Assembly: GCA_001695595.3 (NCBI GenBank)
Contig: MBPM02000046.1
Span: 310,001 to 374,000, forward strand
DNA: 64,000 bases
Origin: Plasmopara viticola
Lineage: Eukaryota; Oomycota; Peronosporomycetes; Peronosporales; Peronosporaceae
Direction of reading: 5' to 3'
In this document: positions 22,865-32,998 of the stretch, piece by piece
Layout: every line of letters begins with the position of its first letter
Position numbering within the stretch: position 1 is the first letter of the stretch
The notes under the pieces: generated by a model
Database searches by the model: none
What the model was told of the DNA's origin: nothing
Seen by the model: the letters and a program-made list of their open reading frames with translations, nothing else
Position numbers and translations under genes: made by a program

Positions 22865-23105
22865 TGCAACACAGTCGCGGAGGTTGCTTATTAGAGTTGG
22901 TCGTTGGACGAGTCTAAGGCGCGGCGGGGCAAAGTCGGTGAAGGGGGGGGGGTGTTAGTTGCTTAAAAGCAAATTAGGAAGTGACATTGGTCAAAAAGCT
23001 CGTACGACTGATCCTCTTGCTACAGCCTAATTGATGGCTCACAACAATGTACTGTTACCATCCTAAAGGCTGTCTTTCTTTCTGCATATGTATTCTGGGA
23101 TTTTT
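22865..23105 (-). repeat. Gypsy LTR, left (3' LTR)
   Basis: It starts TGCAACACAGTCGCGGAG and shares 'gggcaaagtcggtga', 'gcaaatt(a/g)(g)gaagtga' and 'ttaccatcctaaa' with 27878-28110. A third relative lies at 52301-52530. Confidence 0.7.
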
Positions 23106-23479
23106 TTAATGATAAACGTTAGCGGCAAAACTTCCGGTGACAGCGGTTACGTCCCATGATCTTCCTTCAAAAAGATGCTCCTTTTAAGATAGAGCTCGTC
23201 TTTTTGGATTTTCGATCGAGGTCGATGACTCTGGAAGACTGCTTTTGATTCTCTACGGGCTCCGAACTACCTGTTTTTTTTATATTTCAGCGAGCCGCCT
23301 AATTTTGTATTGTATGCTTTCCTTAATTTACGCTATCCAACAACGGCTCCAACAAATTGTCCCTCAGAACTATCGGCCAACGTGACCTTTTTTATCTTTT
23401 GCCGATGTTTGAGGTCCTCGAGATACAGCTTCAATAAAGATTTGTGAAACACGTGGTGCACCTCCAATTTCTCCGAAAA

Positions 23480-24420
23480 TTTTTATTTAATTCTTCACGA
23501 TCGGGAATGGATCATTACATCTTGGTGCGAGTTTCTTCGACCCGAACAAAGCCTTTGTGACGGACATGCAAATCCTTGCCGTCCAAAAGCGCCATACCAC
23601 CAGTGTGGAAGTCTTGGACAAATCTTATACATCATACGCTCTTGTGCTTTGCTCATCCAGTCCTATGCGACCTTGAAGACGTTTTTTGACGTAGTAGAAA
23701 CTTTTGCGCTGATTTGTCTAAATTGTGAAGTTATAAATGCTATGCCACATCATCCTGCAGATCAGAATCATATGCTAGATCCGCTTCGAACGGTGCTATT
23801 CCGGCCGTAGAGTGTACGCATCGACTACTGGTTCTTTCACTCTAATAAAAACGTCATGCTAATCATTATGTGCTGAGTTGACGACATCTCAAAGTTTTTT
23901 TCTTATAAACGGTTAGTTTCTTCCGCTTCTCAATCGATTTGAGGCCTAAATATCAAAGACACATTGTGTTGCGTTCCCATAGCAGACACGATTGCTTGCC
24001 ATAACTTCGATGTAAATTTAGTGCCTCGGTCGGACGTAATGGTTTTTGTATGCCATGGTCCTTCATATATTTCTTCGTGATGATCTTTGCATATCCTGCA
24101 GTATCGTACGTTGTCTTTGTAGCAGTGAGCATGATAATTCTTATTTAGCGAACAAAAGCACCATGACGGCATTAAATCCACTTTTGGCCTCCGGTAAAGA
24201 CACGATGAAGCCCATTTAAAAGTCGACCTATCTACCTCTTGGATAACCTAGAGATCGAAGTAACCCTGGCGGTTTGGTCTGCCTTGCCTTGTTGCGCTGA
24301 CACATTTTGCATATGTCAACATAGCGCTAGATGTACTTCGTCGTTTTTTTGCCAATATTACTTTTGACGTACGGCTAGATTGGTCTTGCATGGCGACTTG
24401 CCGATACAGGATCATACTTC
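23480..24420 (-). pseudogene. Gypsy integrase remnant
   Basis: The 83-aa minus frame at 24181-23930 reads GPWHTKTITSDRGTKFTSKL and WQAIVSAMGTQHNVSL. This matches Ty3/Gypsy integrase around the second catalytic aspartate (SDRGTKF, usually SDRGPQF). Upstream, 24290-24380 shows residues of the zinc-finger/linker region. Stops on both sides. Confidence 0.85.
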
Positions 24421-24879
24421 TCACAGATGACGCGATTATTTAGTTTTTTGTCGTCTGATATATACAGTCGTGGAGTCTCATCTACACCAGCTTGGTAATC
24501 GAAAAAAACATCCTGCAATTAGTACTTTGGCCTATTTTTTAGATTTTTAATAATGTACTGTAGGCCTCTTATGCAACTGTGACCTTGTTCGTCATAATTG
24601 CCACCACCTTCTCGCGATTCTTAGCTGCTTCCAGTAGCTCTTGCAAGCTAATTTGGACAGCTTTACATTCGAATATCGGATTGCATGACAGTGCATCAGC
24701 CACGGTGTTAATTTCACCGTGTATCTACATAGACAAAGGCTGGAACTCAGCAAGCTCATTAAAGCATTGAGCTATCATAGGGTTCGTTGTATTCTGCGTC
24801 TAGATCATCTCAAAACGTTTGCGATCCGTTTGACCGTGAATAGTTGATTGATTAGATCCAAACCTCATACTTTTAGCGC

Positions 24880-25500
24880 ATGCATAATTGCAAGTAGCTC
24901 TTGCTTACGACCAGGGTAGTTCAACTCGGCTGGCTTCATTTTTTGACCAGTAAAGAAATTGGATGCTCTCGCTCCCCTATTTTTGTAACAATACTTCCCC
25001 AATCGCAAAAGTCGAGGTGTCCATTCGTATACCAAATACTTTTGAGAAGTTTGAAAGACATCGAACAGGCGGAGGTGTCAACTGACGCTTGAGTTCGGTG
25101 AAGCAGCAAAGCTGATTTTTCGGAAAATTCATTGCTTCTCAAGGTCAGTTTTCCTACTACTGTCGTAAGGTGGTCCTGCAAATTGCGCATAGTCCTTGCA
25201 GAATCCTGAGACATAGACTGTAGTGGCTAAGAAATACTCCGATTTCTTCTTTGTCATGGGCACAGCTTATCCTGCAATGATCTTAATCTTGTCGGGTTCC
25301 ATTCAGATGCCTTTTCATCCAAAGAAGTCTCATAGGTATGGCATCTTACCCACGCAGAACTAGCATTTTGAAAACTTAGTATAAAGCTGCTCTTTTTCTC
25401 ACCGTTTGAGTACACGATTTAAATCTGCCACGGGGCCTGCGGCTTCTTCACTTTGTACTTACACGTATATGGATAGAATTTATACGTCAAACGTTTTTTC
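24880..25500 (-). pseudogene. Gypsy RT thumb and RNase H remnant
   Basis: Minus-strand reading near 25330-25150 gives DKIKIIAG, MTKKKSEYFLATT and GFCKDYAQFAGPP, the Gypsy RT 'thumb' (K-I-x-A-I, RTKKELQSFLG, FCKDYA). The 92-aa frame at 25214-24936 ends IGEREHPISLLVKK, the RNase H strand that normally reads EHPISF.SKK. Frameshifted between the two. Confidence 0.75.
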
Positions 25501-25739
25501 TGCGATTCCCACCCTTGATTCTCAAAGCCCTCAGCAATTTCAAAATCATGGGTAGACGAGAAAGACAGCTTCAATGTCTTCGTCGCGACGCAACATTATC
25601 AGAAACTTGTGAGAAAGAATTGGCTGCGCCGTTACTTGACGGCCATGGATGTCTTGGTGCCGATGGTATATCGAATTTGAGCGTTGCAGTCTCCAGCAGT
25701 CCATCTGAATGGACGTTGATTATGCGGTTTTAGTCGAAT

Positions 25740-26080
25740 TGCCGCGTGGTGATCCGTGTTGATGCGAGGAAACATGCGCCCAATGGTTCAGTTGATGTCT
25801 ATTTTTTCTTACCAAGCCACATCATGCCAATGAAAACATCCTTATTTTCTGGGACAGGTATGACTTCGAACGTTCACGATGTTACAAGTTCATGCGCACC
25901 ATTCGTCGGGGCCGGTGAACAACCTGATCGTAATAAAGCTTGCATCATCTCACTCTCGTTTTTTTCGAGCTTAAGTCGCGTCACCAATTCTTTGGAAATA
26001 CCGTTAAGACAACATCCATTGTCGATGATGACAGTTACGAGTCTCTATCTACCAATGTCTTTGAGAGCTTAAGATTCTAC
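25740..26080 (-). pseudogene. Gypsy aspartic protease remnant
   Basis: Minus-strand translation gives VTVIIDNGCCLNGISKELV and VPENKDVFIGMMWLGKKK: the retroviral-type protease with DNG in place of the DSG/DTG active-site triplet and the ILGMPWL-like C-terminal block. One in-frame stop lies between them. Confidence 0.65.
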
Positions 26081-26399
26081 TTCTAAGATAGCATATAGTG
26101 CACCTCTAATATAAAGATTCGCTTTTTGCGCTAAGGAGCGGTACGTTGCGGCGATATGTGGGCGACAACGCCACAATTAGTTAATATTGTGGATTAAGTC
26201 TTGTTGTCATTCTTGCTTTGAAACGCTTTTGTTTCTACGATCATGGCTTGTTCGCACGATAGACTGATTCTGTAGACACCGTCGTCGAACGACTTGGTCT
26301 ACCCGAGTTATGGGCAAATTTGAATCTGAATTGGCAACTTCATTGGCCCCTTGGAAAGTACTCGAACTCATTGTATCGATCTTTTTTCGATTTCTTCTC

Positions 26400-27600
26400 G
26401 TGATGCATTTTAGAAACAGAACCGCTTTTTCGACTCACATATTTCCAATTTAGTTCGCGACGTCAAATCCTAGACTTTAAAGACGTACTAATGAATAGTT
26501 TCTCTTTGTTTCTAGTAAAACATCTGCTCTCGAAGGTCATACTCGAAATGATTGGACCTGAGGCATGTGCGCAATAAAATTCAGTACGGCTTTACCTAAA
26601 TTGCTTGAAATAAGTGTCACAAAGTCTGACGACGCTGAATTTTAAATCTGTGCAACGAAATAGTACTACGCCAACAAGCGCCACTTGATGACTTCGCCAA
26701 TCCTCCCTTTCAAAACAGGAGAATTTTTTTCTCTGCTCACCTGTGAATGCAACGAGAAATTTGGAGTGGCCATTAGCCATTTTTACTTGTTCTTGCATTT
26801 TAGCTTGCACCTGGACTCAATACTGCTGTTGCTTCTGAGAGAGATACATCAGTAGTATCTGCATGGACAGTGTGTCTCGTCGTGCCGTTGTAGTGATAGT
26901 CATTTAGTCTATGCAGTTGCATCCGCTTGGCCATTAGCACCTATCCCATCTTGCGGAGTCGGCATTCGTGATCTTGAGTGCGACGTTGGCCGGATCTTTT
27001 GATTGTCGTCTTGAGCACTTATTCGGCTCTGCTGACGAGGTATTGATTAGTAGATGGGCGCTCAAATACACAGTCTCTTTGTTGCGTCATACTTGCTGGA
27101 TTTCTTAGCGCTCTATGTCTAATTTACTAGACCTTTATAAAACCTCAAAAATATTAACAAATCTGGTTAAATTCTTTATTTACAGTCTGCACTTTTCTTA
27201 AAAATAAAAACAAATTCTTGTTTCACAGTCTGCACTTTTAGTGTAAAATGGATAGAGTGCCTTCCAATTGCTCTTTAGTTTGCCGAATACGGCAACGTAC
27301 ATTACTTTTCAAAGGGAAGGTGAACAATGTCTGCCTTGGTAGACACCAACCTAAACTCATGGCATCTGAGTCGTTACAATCTGGGAGTTCGTTTCGGGTA
27401 AGTTGGACAAGCTTCAGCTGAAACAATGTTGTCAACCATAAGTCTTTTCGCATCTTGTCGCGCTCCTTGTTACGGCTTGTTAGGAGCTTAGTGTTATTAA
27501 TGAAGTAGGCTGTGAGCTCACGAGTCTTTCGATTTCCCATACGACGAAGCCGAACGAAACAGCTTAGTAATATTGTATGTCGATCAAGTAAAGCCAAGTG
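26400..27600 (-). pseudogene. probable Gypsy gag remnant
   Basis: The 119-aa minus frame 27597-27238 and the 72-aa frame 26810-26592 lie where gag is expected, between the 5' LTR and the protease. They are rich in Lys, Arg and Glu, but no capsid or zinc-knuckle motif can be read with confidence. Assignment is by position. Confidence 0.4.
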
Positions 27601-27877
27601 GGTTAACTTATTTGGCAGTTATTTTACGTGTTTTAAAAAGCGGGACAGGGTTTAACCAAGAGGCAAAACCATAAAATCAAAGATCAATTGAAGAAGTTCC
27701 GGATGTCTGTTCCCTTCTAGCGTGCAACCACACTTACCAACCACTGAACGTTAAGTTCGTGCTGTAAGACAACTCTTTATAATCTTGTACTTCCCACTAT
27801 GTGATTCGTACCAATTACCACAGGGTATCTTGCTTCTTGCTATGACCCTTGCCTTGAACGCTTGAAGTTGACACAAG

Positions 27878-28115
27878 TGCAAACACAGTCGCGGAGAGAA
27901 CTTCTTAACTTCGGTCGTCGTATAAGGCTGAGACGCGGGCGGGGCAAAGTCGGTGAGGGAGAACGAGATTGTTAATTGCTTGGAAGCAAATTGAGAAGTG
28001 ATGTTAAATGGATAGCTCTTACAACTTATTTTTTTTGTACAGTCTAACTGTAGAAAAAACTAGTGGCTACTCTTACCATCCTAAAAGCTATCATTATTTT
28101 TACTCCACCTAGATG
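27878..28115 (-). repeat. Gypsy LTR, right (5' LTR)
   Basis: It begins TGCAAACACAGTCGCGGAG and parallels 22865-23105 through 'cttaccatcctaaaagctatc'. The homology fades near 28115, just before the AT-rich insertion. Confidence 0.7.
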
Positions 28116-28329
28116 TTCACATATCTTGGATCCATTTCAGCCAGTAAGGTCTCTTTGCTCGTAATGGTTATGGGACATCTGGAACTTTTTTCTGGTCGAA
28201 AACTGTATAGTCGCTCAACATAGTACATTTATCTCATCACCAAATTTTTATGAATCAAAACAATACTTATCACAATGCTTACTATATCGAAAAAAAAAAT
28301 TATTTTTTTTTATTTATAACATGAATGAA

Positions 28330-28765
28330 CCACCTTTTTTACAGCAGCCATTCTAGCTTTAGCTTCATGCGATCCTTCGATACCAAGCCCTGTCAAACTT
28401 CGAATAGCATTTCTACCGATGGTAACTGCCGGAGCATACGGACCTACAGCAGCTGATATAGGGGCAACAGCAACATCAAGCACAGAGCTTAAAGCAGTTT
28501 AATTGCTGGATAAAGCTTCTCTTTAATCCAACTCCATAAACTACCTCGATTCATCAAATCATGACAATTTCACCATTCGCGATACAGATTCGACAGCCTT
28601 TATTAGCTCTTTTAGCTTTCATAATCGTCTCATGAGAGGATGGATGAACATGTAAACTGTTAGAATTTCCTTTTAACTGAGCTGCAGATAATGTTATCTG
28701 TCTACCTTTTGCAGCATTTTCAAGCTGCTTTCTAGTGATGTCAAAACCAACTTTTTATATACCAT
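28330..28765 (-). pseudogene. PLV minor structural protein, frameshifted
   Basis: The reading starts at an ATG at 28765 (MVYK), shifts by one base at once, then gives GFDITRKQLENAAKGRQITL, LHVHPSSHETIMKAKRANKG and CRICIANGEIVM. After a stop it continues with SLWSWIKEKLYPAI and an Ala/Pro/Gly-rich hydrophobic tail (VLDVAVAPISAAVGPYAPAV). The small basic domain followed by 'GGS.WSW' and a membrane-like Ala-rich stretch is a pattern I associate with minor structural proteins of Polinton-type viruses. That link is from memory and the exact role is unknown. At least two frameshifts and a stop. Confidence 0.55.
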
Positions 28766-28774
28766 GATTATATA

Positions 28775-28803
28775 TTCTATGTAAAATAATATTTTACATA
28801 GAA
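28775..28803. promoter_or_regulatory. perfect 13-bp-arm palindrome between divergent PLV genes
   Basis: TTCTATGTAAAAT, a 3-nt loop AAT, then ATTTTACATAGAA. It lies between the minus-strand start at 28765 and the plus-strand GIY-YIG start at 28843, so a role in divergent transcription or as a hairpin in replication is possible. Its perfection is notable in otherwise decayed sequence. Confidence 0.4.
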
Positions 28804-28842
28804 AAACACCTATATTAATATAGAGAGAACATAGAGAAAACA

Positions 28843-29290
28843 ATGACATTTAAATCAGGTCGAGTATATAAAATCATACATGATCAATTGGATGTTGTAT
28901 ATATTGGTAGCACATTTATTAGGTCAAGAGATAGGTTTTATAGACATAGGAGTCAATATAAACTATGCTTAACTAATGATAAAACAAAAGAATTATCTAT
29001 ATACTCATATTTCAAAAAAAATGATATTAATCAGTTTAAAATAATTTTGATTAAGGAATACGAAGTCATCGATCGGAGCCATCTCGAATCTTGCTAAACT
29101 TTGGATTTATAAACTTCGTAGAAATGTATTAAATATAAACAATCCGTTCTGTATTATGAAGTTATATATTAAGCAATATAATATGGAAATGCAGATAAAA
29201 AAAGAGAAGATAATAAACGATATTATATTGAAAATGCAGATAAAATTTAAGCGTCTAGTAGAGAAAACTATAAGAAGAAGAAAGCATCAA
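28843..29290 (+). pseudogene. GIY-YIG nuclease-like protein, frameshifted
   Basis: The 84-aa frame (ATG 28843, stop 29097) has the GIY-YIG core: RVYKIIHDQLDVVYIGST followed by the conserved Arg of RSRDRFYRHRSQY and KNDINQFKIILIKEYEV. Past the stop, other frames continue with WIYKLRRNVLNINNPF and repeats of the YIENADKI type, as in the tails of virus-encoded GIY-YIG proteins. Such nucleases are common in PLVs and large DNA viruses. The C-terminal part is broken. Confidence 0.8.
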
Positions 29291-29307
29291 TTTAATTTTT
29301 TTTTTCC

Positions 29308-31025
29308 TTAAAGATTGACTTCACCGGTTATACGATCCGACTCAAAACTCTTTTCATACACGGCAATAGCCATGAGGTCACTAGCTTGAGCACAACTGTT
29401 AGTCCCAGATATAAGGATAGATTGACTAATATCTTTTGCAGTTAATCGACTAACATCAAGTATCATTATTCTTTGCCCAAAAGCCCAACGATCTTCATCA
29501 ATCAATCCATTAGCTAGTTGATGTTCTAAACTTCCAAAGATTGAACCGATTTTAATAAATTTATCTAAGAATGCATTGAAACTATACGATTGACTATTAT
29601 TAAAAATCCATTGATGACCGATTTGAACATTGAAATAAGTAATCAATGAACCAGGTTGGCATGTCCATGGAGCTGAATCGAACGGACTAGCTGCCTGGTC
29701 TACTGTAGCGCAAAATTACCACTAGCAGTATTAGCGAATGATATCAAGGCAACCTATTTAACCTTTTTAAGAGTTCCCGTGGAGACTGAAATTTGCATTT
29801 TGAGGCCCAGAAGTGGAAACACCGGCTCCTGCTTGTCCTTTAAATAGTTAAACGAAAAAATCTAGATACTTATAAGTTTTTTTTGGATTATTCACAAGTT
29901 GTAGCTCGTTTTCAGGTTGTAAAACATAGAATGAAATATATAGTCGACATGTACTATATGGATCGACATGTACTATATGGATTATAATTACCAGCAGTGG
30001 CAGTCGTAGTCAAAGAATTACCCATAACGCCCCAAGCTAGGGCTAGGTTGAAGCATTAGCAACTAAAACATCGACTAATCCACACGACGCAGCAGCCGAT
30101 GAAAACATAAATGGACAAATATTACCTTCATTCAATGTAGTTGAAGGCAAAGTCATATTTTTGAAGTTTCGGTAGTAACTACGCTTTATCCAGTATTTAT
30201 ATACAAAGTCAATTTTAATTGTGAATTTGCTACTAGATCTGATGTTTTAAAGATTGGATGAATATTAACTAGACGTATTTTAAGCATGTAAAAGAATTAA
30301 ATAACTGAAGCATTAGCACACCCAGGACCAACAACGGTAGCACCTTTAGCTGAGTTTTGACATAAAGTTTCAATCGAATCAGCGTGAGTTGAAGCAGATG
30401 GAAACGGATTTATAGCAATCCATTACTCGAAACAACAGAAGGGTTACAAAGTTGACGTTTTACAAGCCCAGAATTGTAAGCATATTCAGTTGTAGTAGTA
30501 TTCGATGAACCAAGACTAGCTTGCACATTGTTAGCATTGTTAAGATAACCATCACCTGATGTACTAGCAGTAGAACTAAAACCAATACTAGTGACATCGT
30601 CAGGATAGAGTAAAGCCAAAGCACCATTCGTTTTAGTATCATCATCACTCCACTCGGTCATAGCACGTAAGTTGTTCCAATGACTTAAATAACCTGAAGG
30701 AGTTACTAAAGTTTTACCATTGAGTTTGAACTTTATCTATAATACTAGTCGTATTAGCTTTTAAAGCTCCAATAAATTGAGTGATATTAGCTGGAGTACC
30801 AGTTAAAGCTCCTGTCCCATTATTTAATAAAACAACGTAAGGAATAGTTAGATAACTATCGCGTAAGGAAGCAAAGCCTCTAGCTCCATTAATTTGATTT
30901 GTAGCGTCTATCGATACCATTCCTGAATTATAAGACCCTTGATTAAGATCAACTACATAAGACATTGATCTACCTTTTGAAACATTAGGAGCTGATTCCG
31001 ATTTACTAGTCGCAGGTTCGAACAA
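29308..31025 (-). pseudogene. PLV major capsid protein (MCP), broken
   Basis: About 570 codons from ATG 31025 to the stop at 29308. The N-terminal 103 codons (MFEPATSKSESAPNVSKGRS...) end in an early stop. Next comes 30661-30410 (MTEWSDDDTKTNGALALLYP), then several frameshifted pieces (LVNIHPIFKTSDLVANSQL; YVLQPENELQLVNNPKKTY). The last 112 codons (29646-29308) are open and end YEKSFESDRITGEVNL. Size, position beside the protease and beta-rich composition fit the double-jelly-roll capsid protein of Polinton-like viruses. At least five lesions, including a local duplication of 'catgtactatatggat' near 29950-29980. Confidence 0.7.
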
Positions 31026-31120
31026 ATATCGATCACTTTGTTGAGTTACTTCCGTTATCTTGTTTTTTTATATATTTATATATCAATATATGATCTAATA
31101 TAAGTTTTATAAGAAATATA

Positions 31121-31450
31121 ATGTCTGAAATTTCAAATGAATTCCAGTTATTTGATTTAGCTAATAGATTGAATATTCGTCTTGATAATATCAGCTTAGT
31201 ATCTAATAACACAGTTCCTAAAAAATCCTATATCTTACTCTTGAAAAGTAAAAACTCACCTATAGGACATTGGTGGCTTATCACAATGGAGAATATTTTG
31301 ATAGCTTTGGTCAACCACCTCCAACGAAAATAGCTAAATTCGTTAAGAAAATACAATAAAAAGCAGTCTCAATCAGTTGACGCAGCATATCAAGGTTGGT
31401 GCTTTTCTTATCTGCTCGCCAGAAAGATAGACCAGAATTATTAAATATCA
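31121..31450 (+). pseudogene. adenain-like capsid maturation protease, frameshifted
   Basis: ATG 31121 opens a 70-codon frame ending around KNSPIGHWWLITMEN, the conserved Gly-His-Trp-Trp with the catalytic histidine. A one-base shift gives EYFDSFGQPPPTKIAKF (catalytic acidic residue). After further damage, AYQGWCFSYLLARK supplies the Cys block. This His, Asp, Cys order is that of C5/Ulp1-type cysteine proteases of adenoviruses and Polintons. It lies divergently from the MCP gene, as is common for these elements. Not functional as read. Confidence 0.75.
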
Positions 31451-32760
31451 TGACTGACGTGTCTTTCAAGTAAATCGACTCTATCAATTAAATCATCTAT
31501 AGTCTTTTTTTGAGATTTAAATGCTAAATGGAGCAACAACGAGACCTTGCTATAATCAACTGAGTATTGAATATCTTTCATATCAACAGTTTTATCTCCT
31601 ATTTCTAACACTTCTCTCTCAGAAAATTGTATAACGTGAGATAATCCAGCTTTAATCAAATCTTGAGCTACATATCCGGCCTGTAACGGCACCGAATCGT
31701 CTTGACTTTTATAACGATACAACACTGAATTAATTTTCAAAATATCAAGGTCTGGATCCATTTGAACAATGTCTTTTTTTTCTTAAATCTGAAGAAGCAT
31801 AAAATCCGCCACTTGTTACCGACATACTACCGGCAGCACGAATAGCAACAGAAATGCTCGATATTGGTCCTATAGTAGTAACAAGACCACCAGATTTCAG
31901 AGAATTAGCAACACCTGACCCTCCGGCATCAAACGTTTGATTAACGACTGAATTAACAAAAAGACCAGCAGATCCAACACTATTCCCTATACCTTCTCGT
32001 TGATCACAAGATACAACTAATGCATTTGGTGTCCCATATGGATTAAAACTGATAGCGTTTGATCCACTTCCGGACGATGTTGGAGTCTATGTTAGAATCA
32101 TGCAATTATTGGTTGTTAGCGTATTATCAAATCGTATTGATACTGCGGTTGATTCTGCAGTTCCGTTTAATGAATTCAATTGAGAATCACCAGCAGAAGC
32201 ATTTGATCCTATTGATAATTTATTACTACCACTAATTTAAATATTGTACTACTATTTCCTGCAATTTGATCTACTTTCAAACCAGCACTTATAAATCTAG
32301 CTGATTCATATAAAACGCCTCCAAAATTGGCTAACATAACCAAGTCACCTGAAGTAGACGATGTTCTATCAAGAATTATCCCTGCTAATACATTAGTCGC
32401 TGATGTACTCCCAATATTAAAAGCAATACCACTACTACAATAAACTCCATTAGTATCAATTGATGATCGAATATTAAGAGCGAAATTACTAGCATTGATT
32501 CCATTATAGCCAGCTCCACTATAAGTATTTGTAAGATTCAATCTATGCAATCCGGCGAGATTATTACCTCCATCAGAAATCAATGATTTTGAGGCAAGTA
32601 CAGTTCCTGGAGTAGTTGATAGATACCCAATTCTAGGATCTGATGAAAGAACATACAAAGAGTGTTGAGTCGGACTACTAAAGAAGGATGGATCAAAATT
32701 ACTACTTATTATTTTGGGCGGAGGAAAGGTAAATTGCGAACTCATAATTATAATTTTCAA
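31441..32760 (-). pseudogene. fibre-like protein with C-terminal S74 chaperone domain
   Basis: The 183-aa frame 32760-32209 (functional start perhaps the second Met, MSSQFTFPPP, near 32745) is Ser/Thr/Asn/Gly-rich like tail-fibre shafts. Reading continues across a frameshift and one stop to ASSDLRKKKDIVQMDPDL, then the 106-aa frame 31761-31441 with NSVLYRYKSQ, GYVAQDLIKAGLSHVI and a final helical segment (KTIDDLIDRVDLLERHV). The SDLRKK..I start, the GYVAQDL block and the terminal coiled coil define the intramolecular chaperone of endosialidase family (S74). It presumably trimerises a host-attachment spike. Confidence 0.75.
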
Positions 32761-32879
32761 TACTATATAGTATTGAATATAAAACTAAGTTTAAAAAAAA
32801 ATCAATTGTGATAAACTATCTAGTCACACATCTTTGCTCCCTAAGCAATATCATGGTAAGAGCTTTGGAATCAATAAAG

Positions 32880-32998
32880 AGACTAATTCACCTAAATTAT
32901 TTCGCGGAATTATTTTTAGGACCCTCAGGTGCTGGTAAGAGTAATTTATTAATAGATTTCATTAAAAAGAGCCCGAATGTTAATACGCATCTCTCATG
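32880..32998 (+). pseudogene. packaging ATPase stub (Walker A only)
   Basis: A plus frame contains ELFLGPSGAGKSNLLIDFIK. The P-loop GPSGAGKS and following helix match A32/FtsK-type packaging ATPases of Polintons. Coding stops at 32997 and the next bases already belong to the DNA polymerase C-terminus in the opposite orientation, so about 200 residues of the ATPase are gone. The N-terminal side is also short. Confidence 0.65.

Larger units (their letters stand above)
22865..28120 (-). mobile_element. decayed Ty3/Gypsy LTR retrotransposon
   Basis: Two diverged direct repeats bound a minus-strand series of Gypsy pieces in the order gag, protease, RT/RNase H, integrase. All frames are broken. 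The right LTR abuts the AT-rich viral insertion, so the boundary near 28120 is approximate. The LTRs differ at many positions, implying an old insertion. Confidence 0.8.

Noticed and set aside
22940..22955. Run of nine or more G as a possible regulatory tract
   Set aside because: Lies inside the diverged LTR and is absent from the other LTR copy; likely a local slippage.
30460..30648. Second minus frame rich in Leu/Val inside the capsid region
   Set aside because: Frame-shifted shadow of the capsid piece at 30661-30410.
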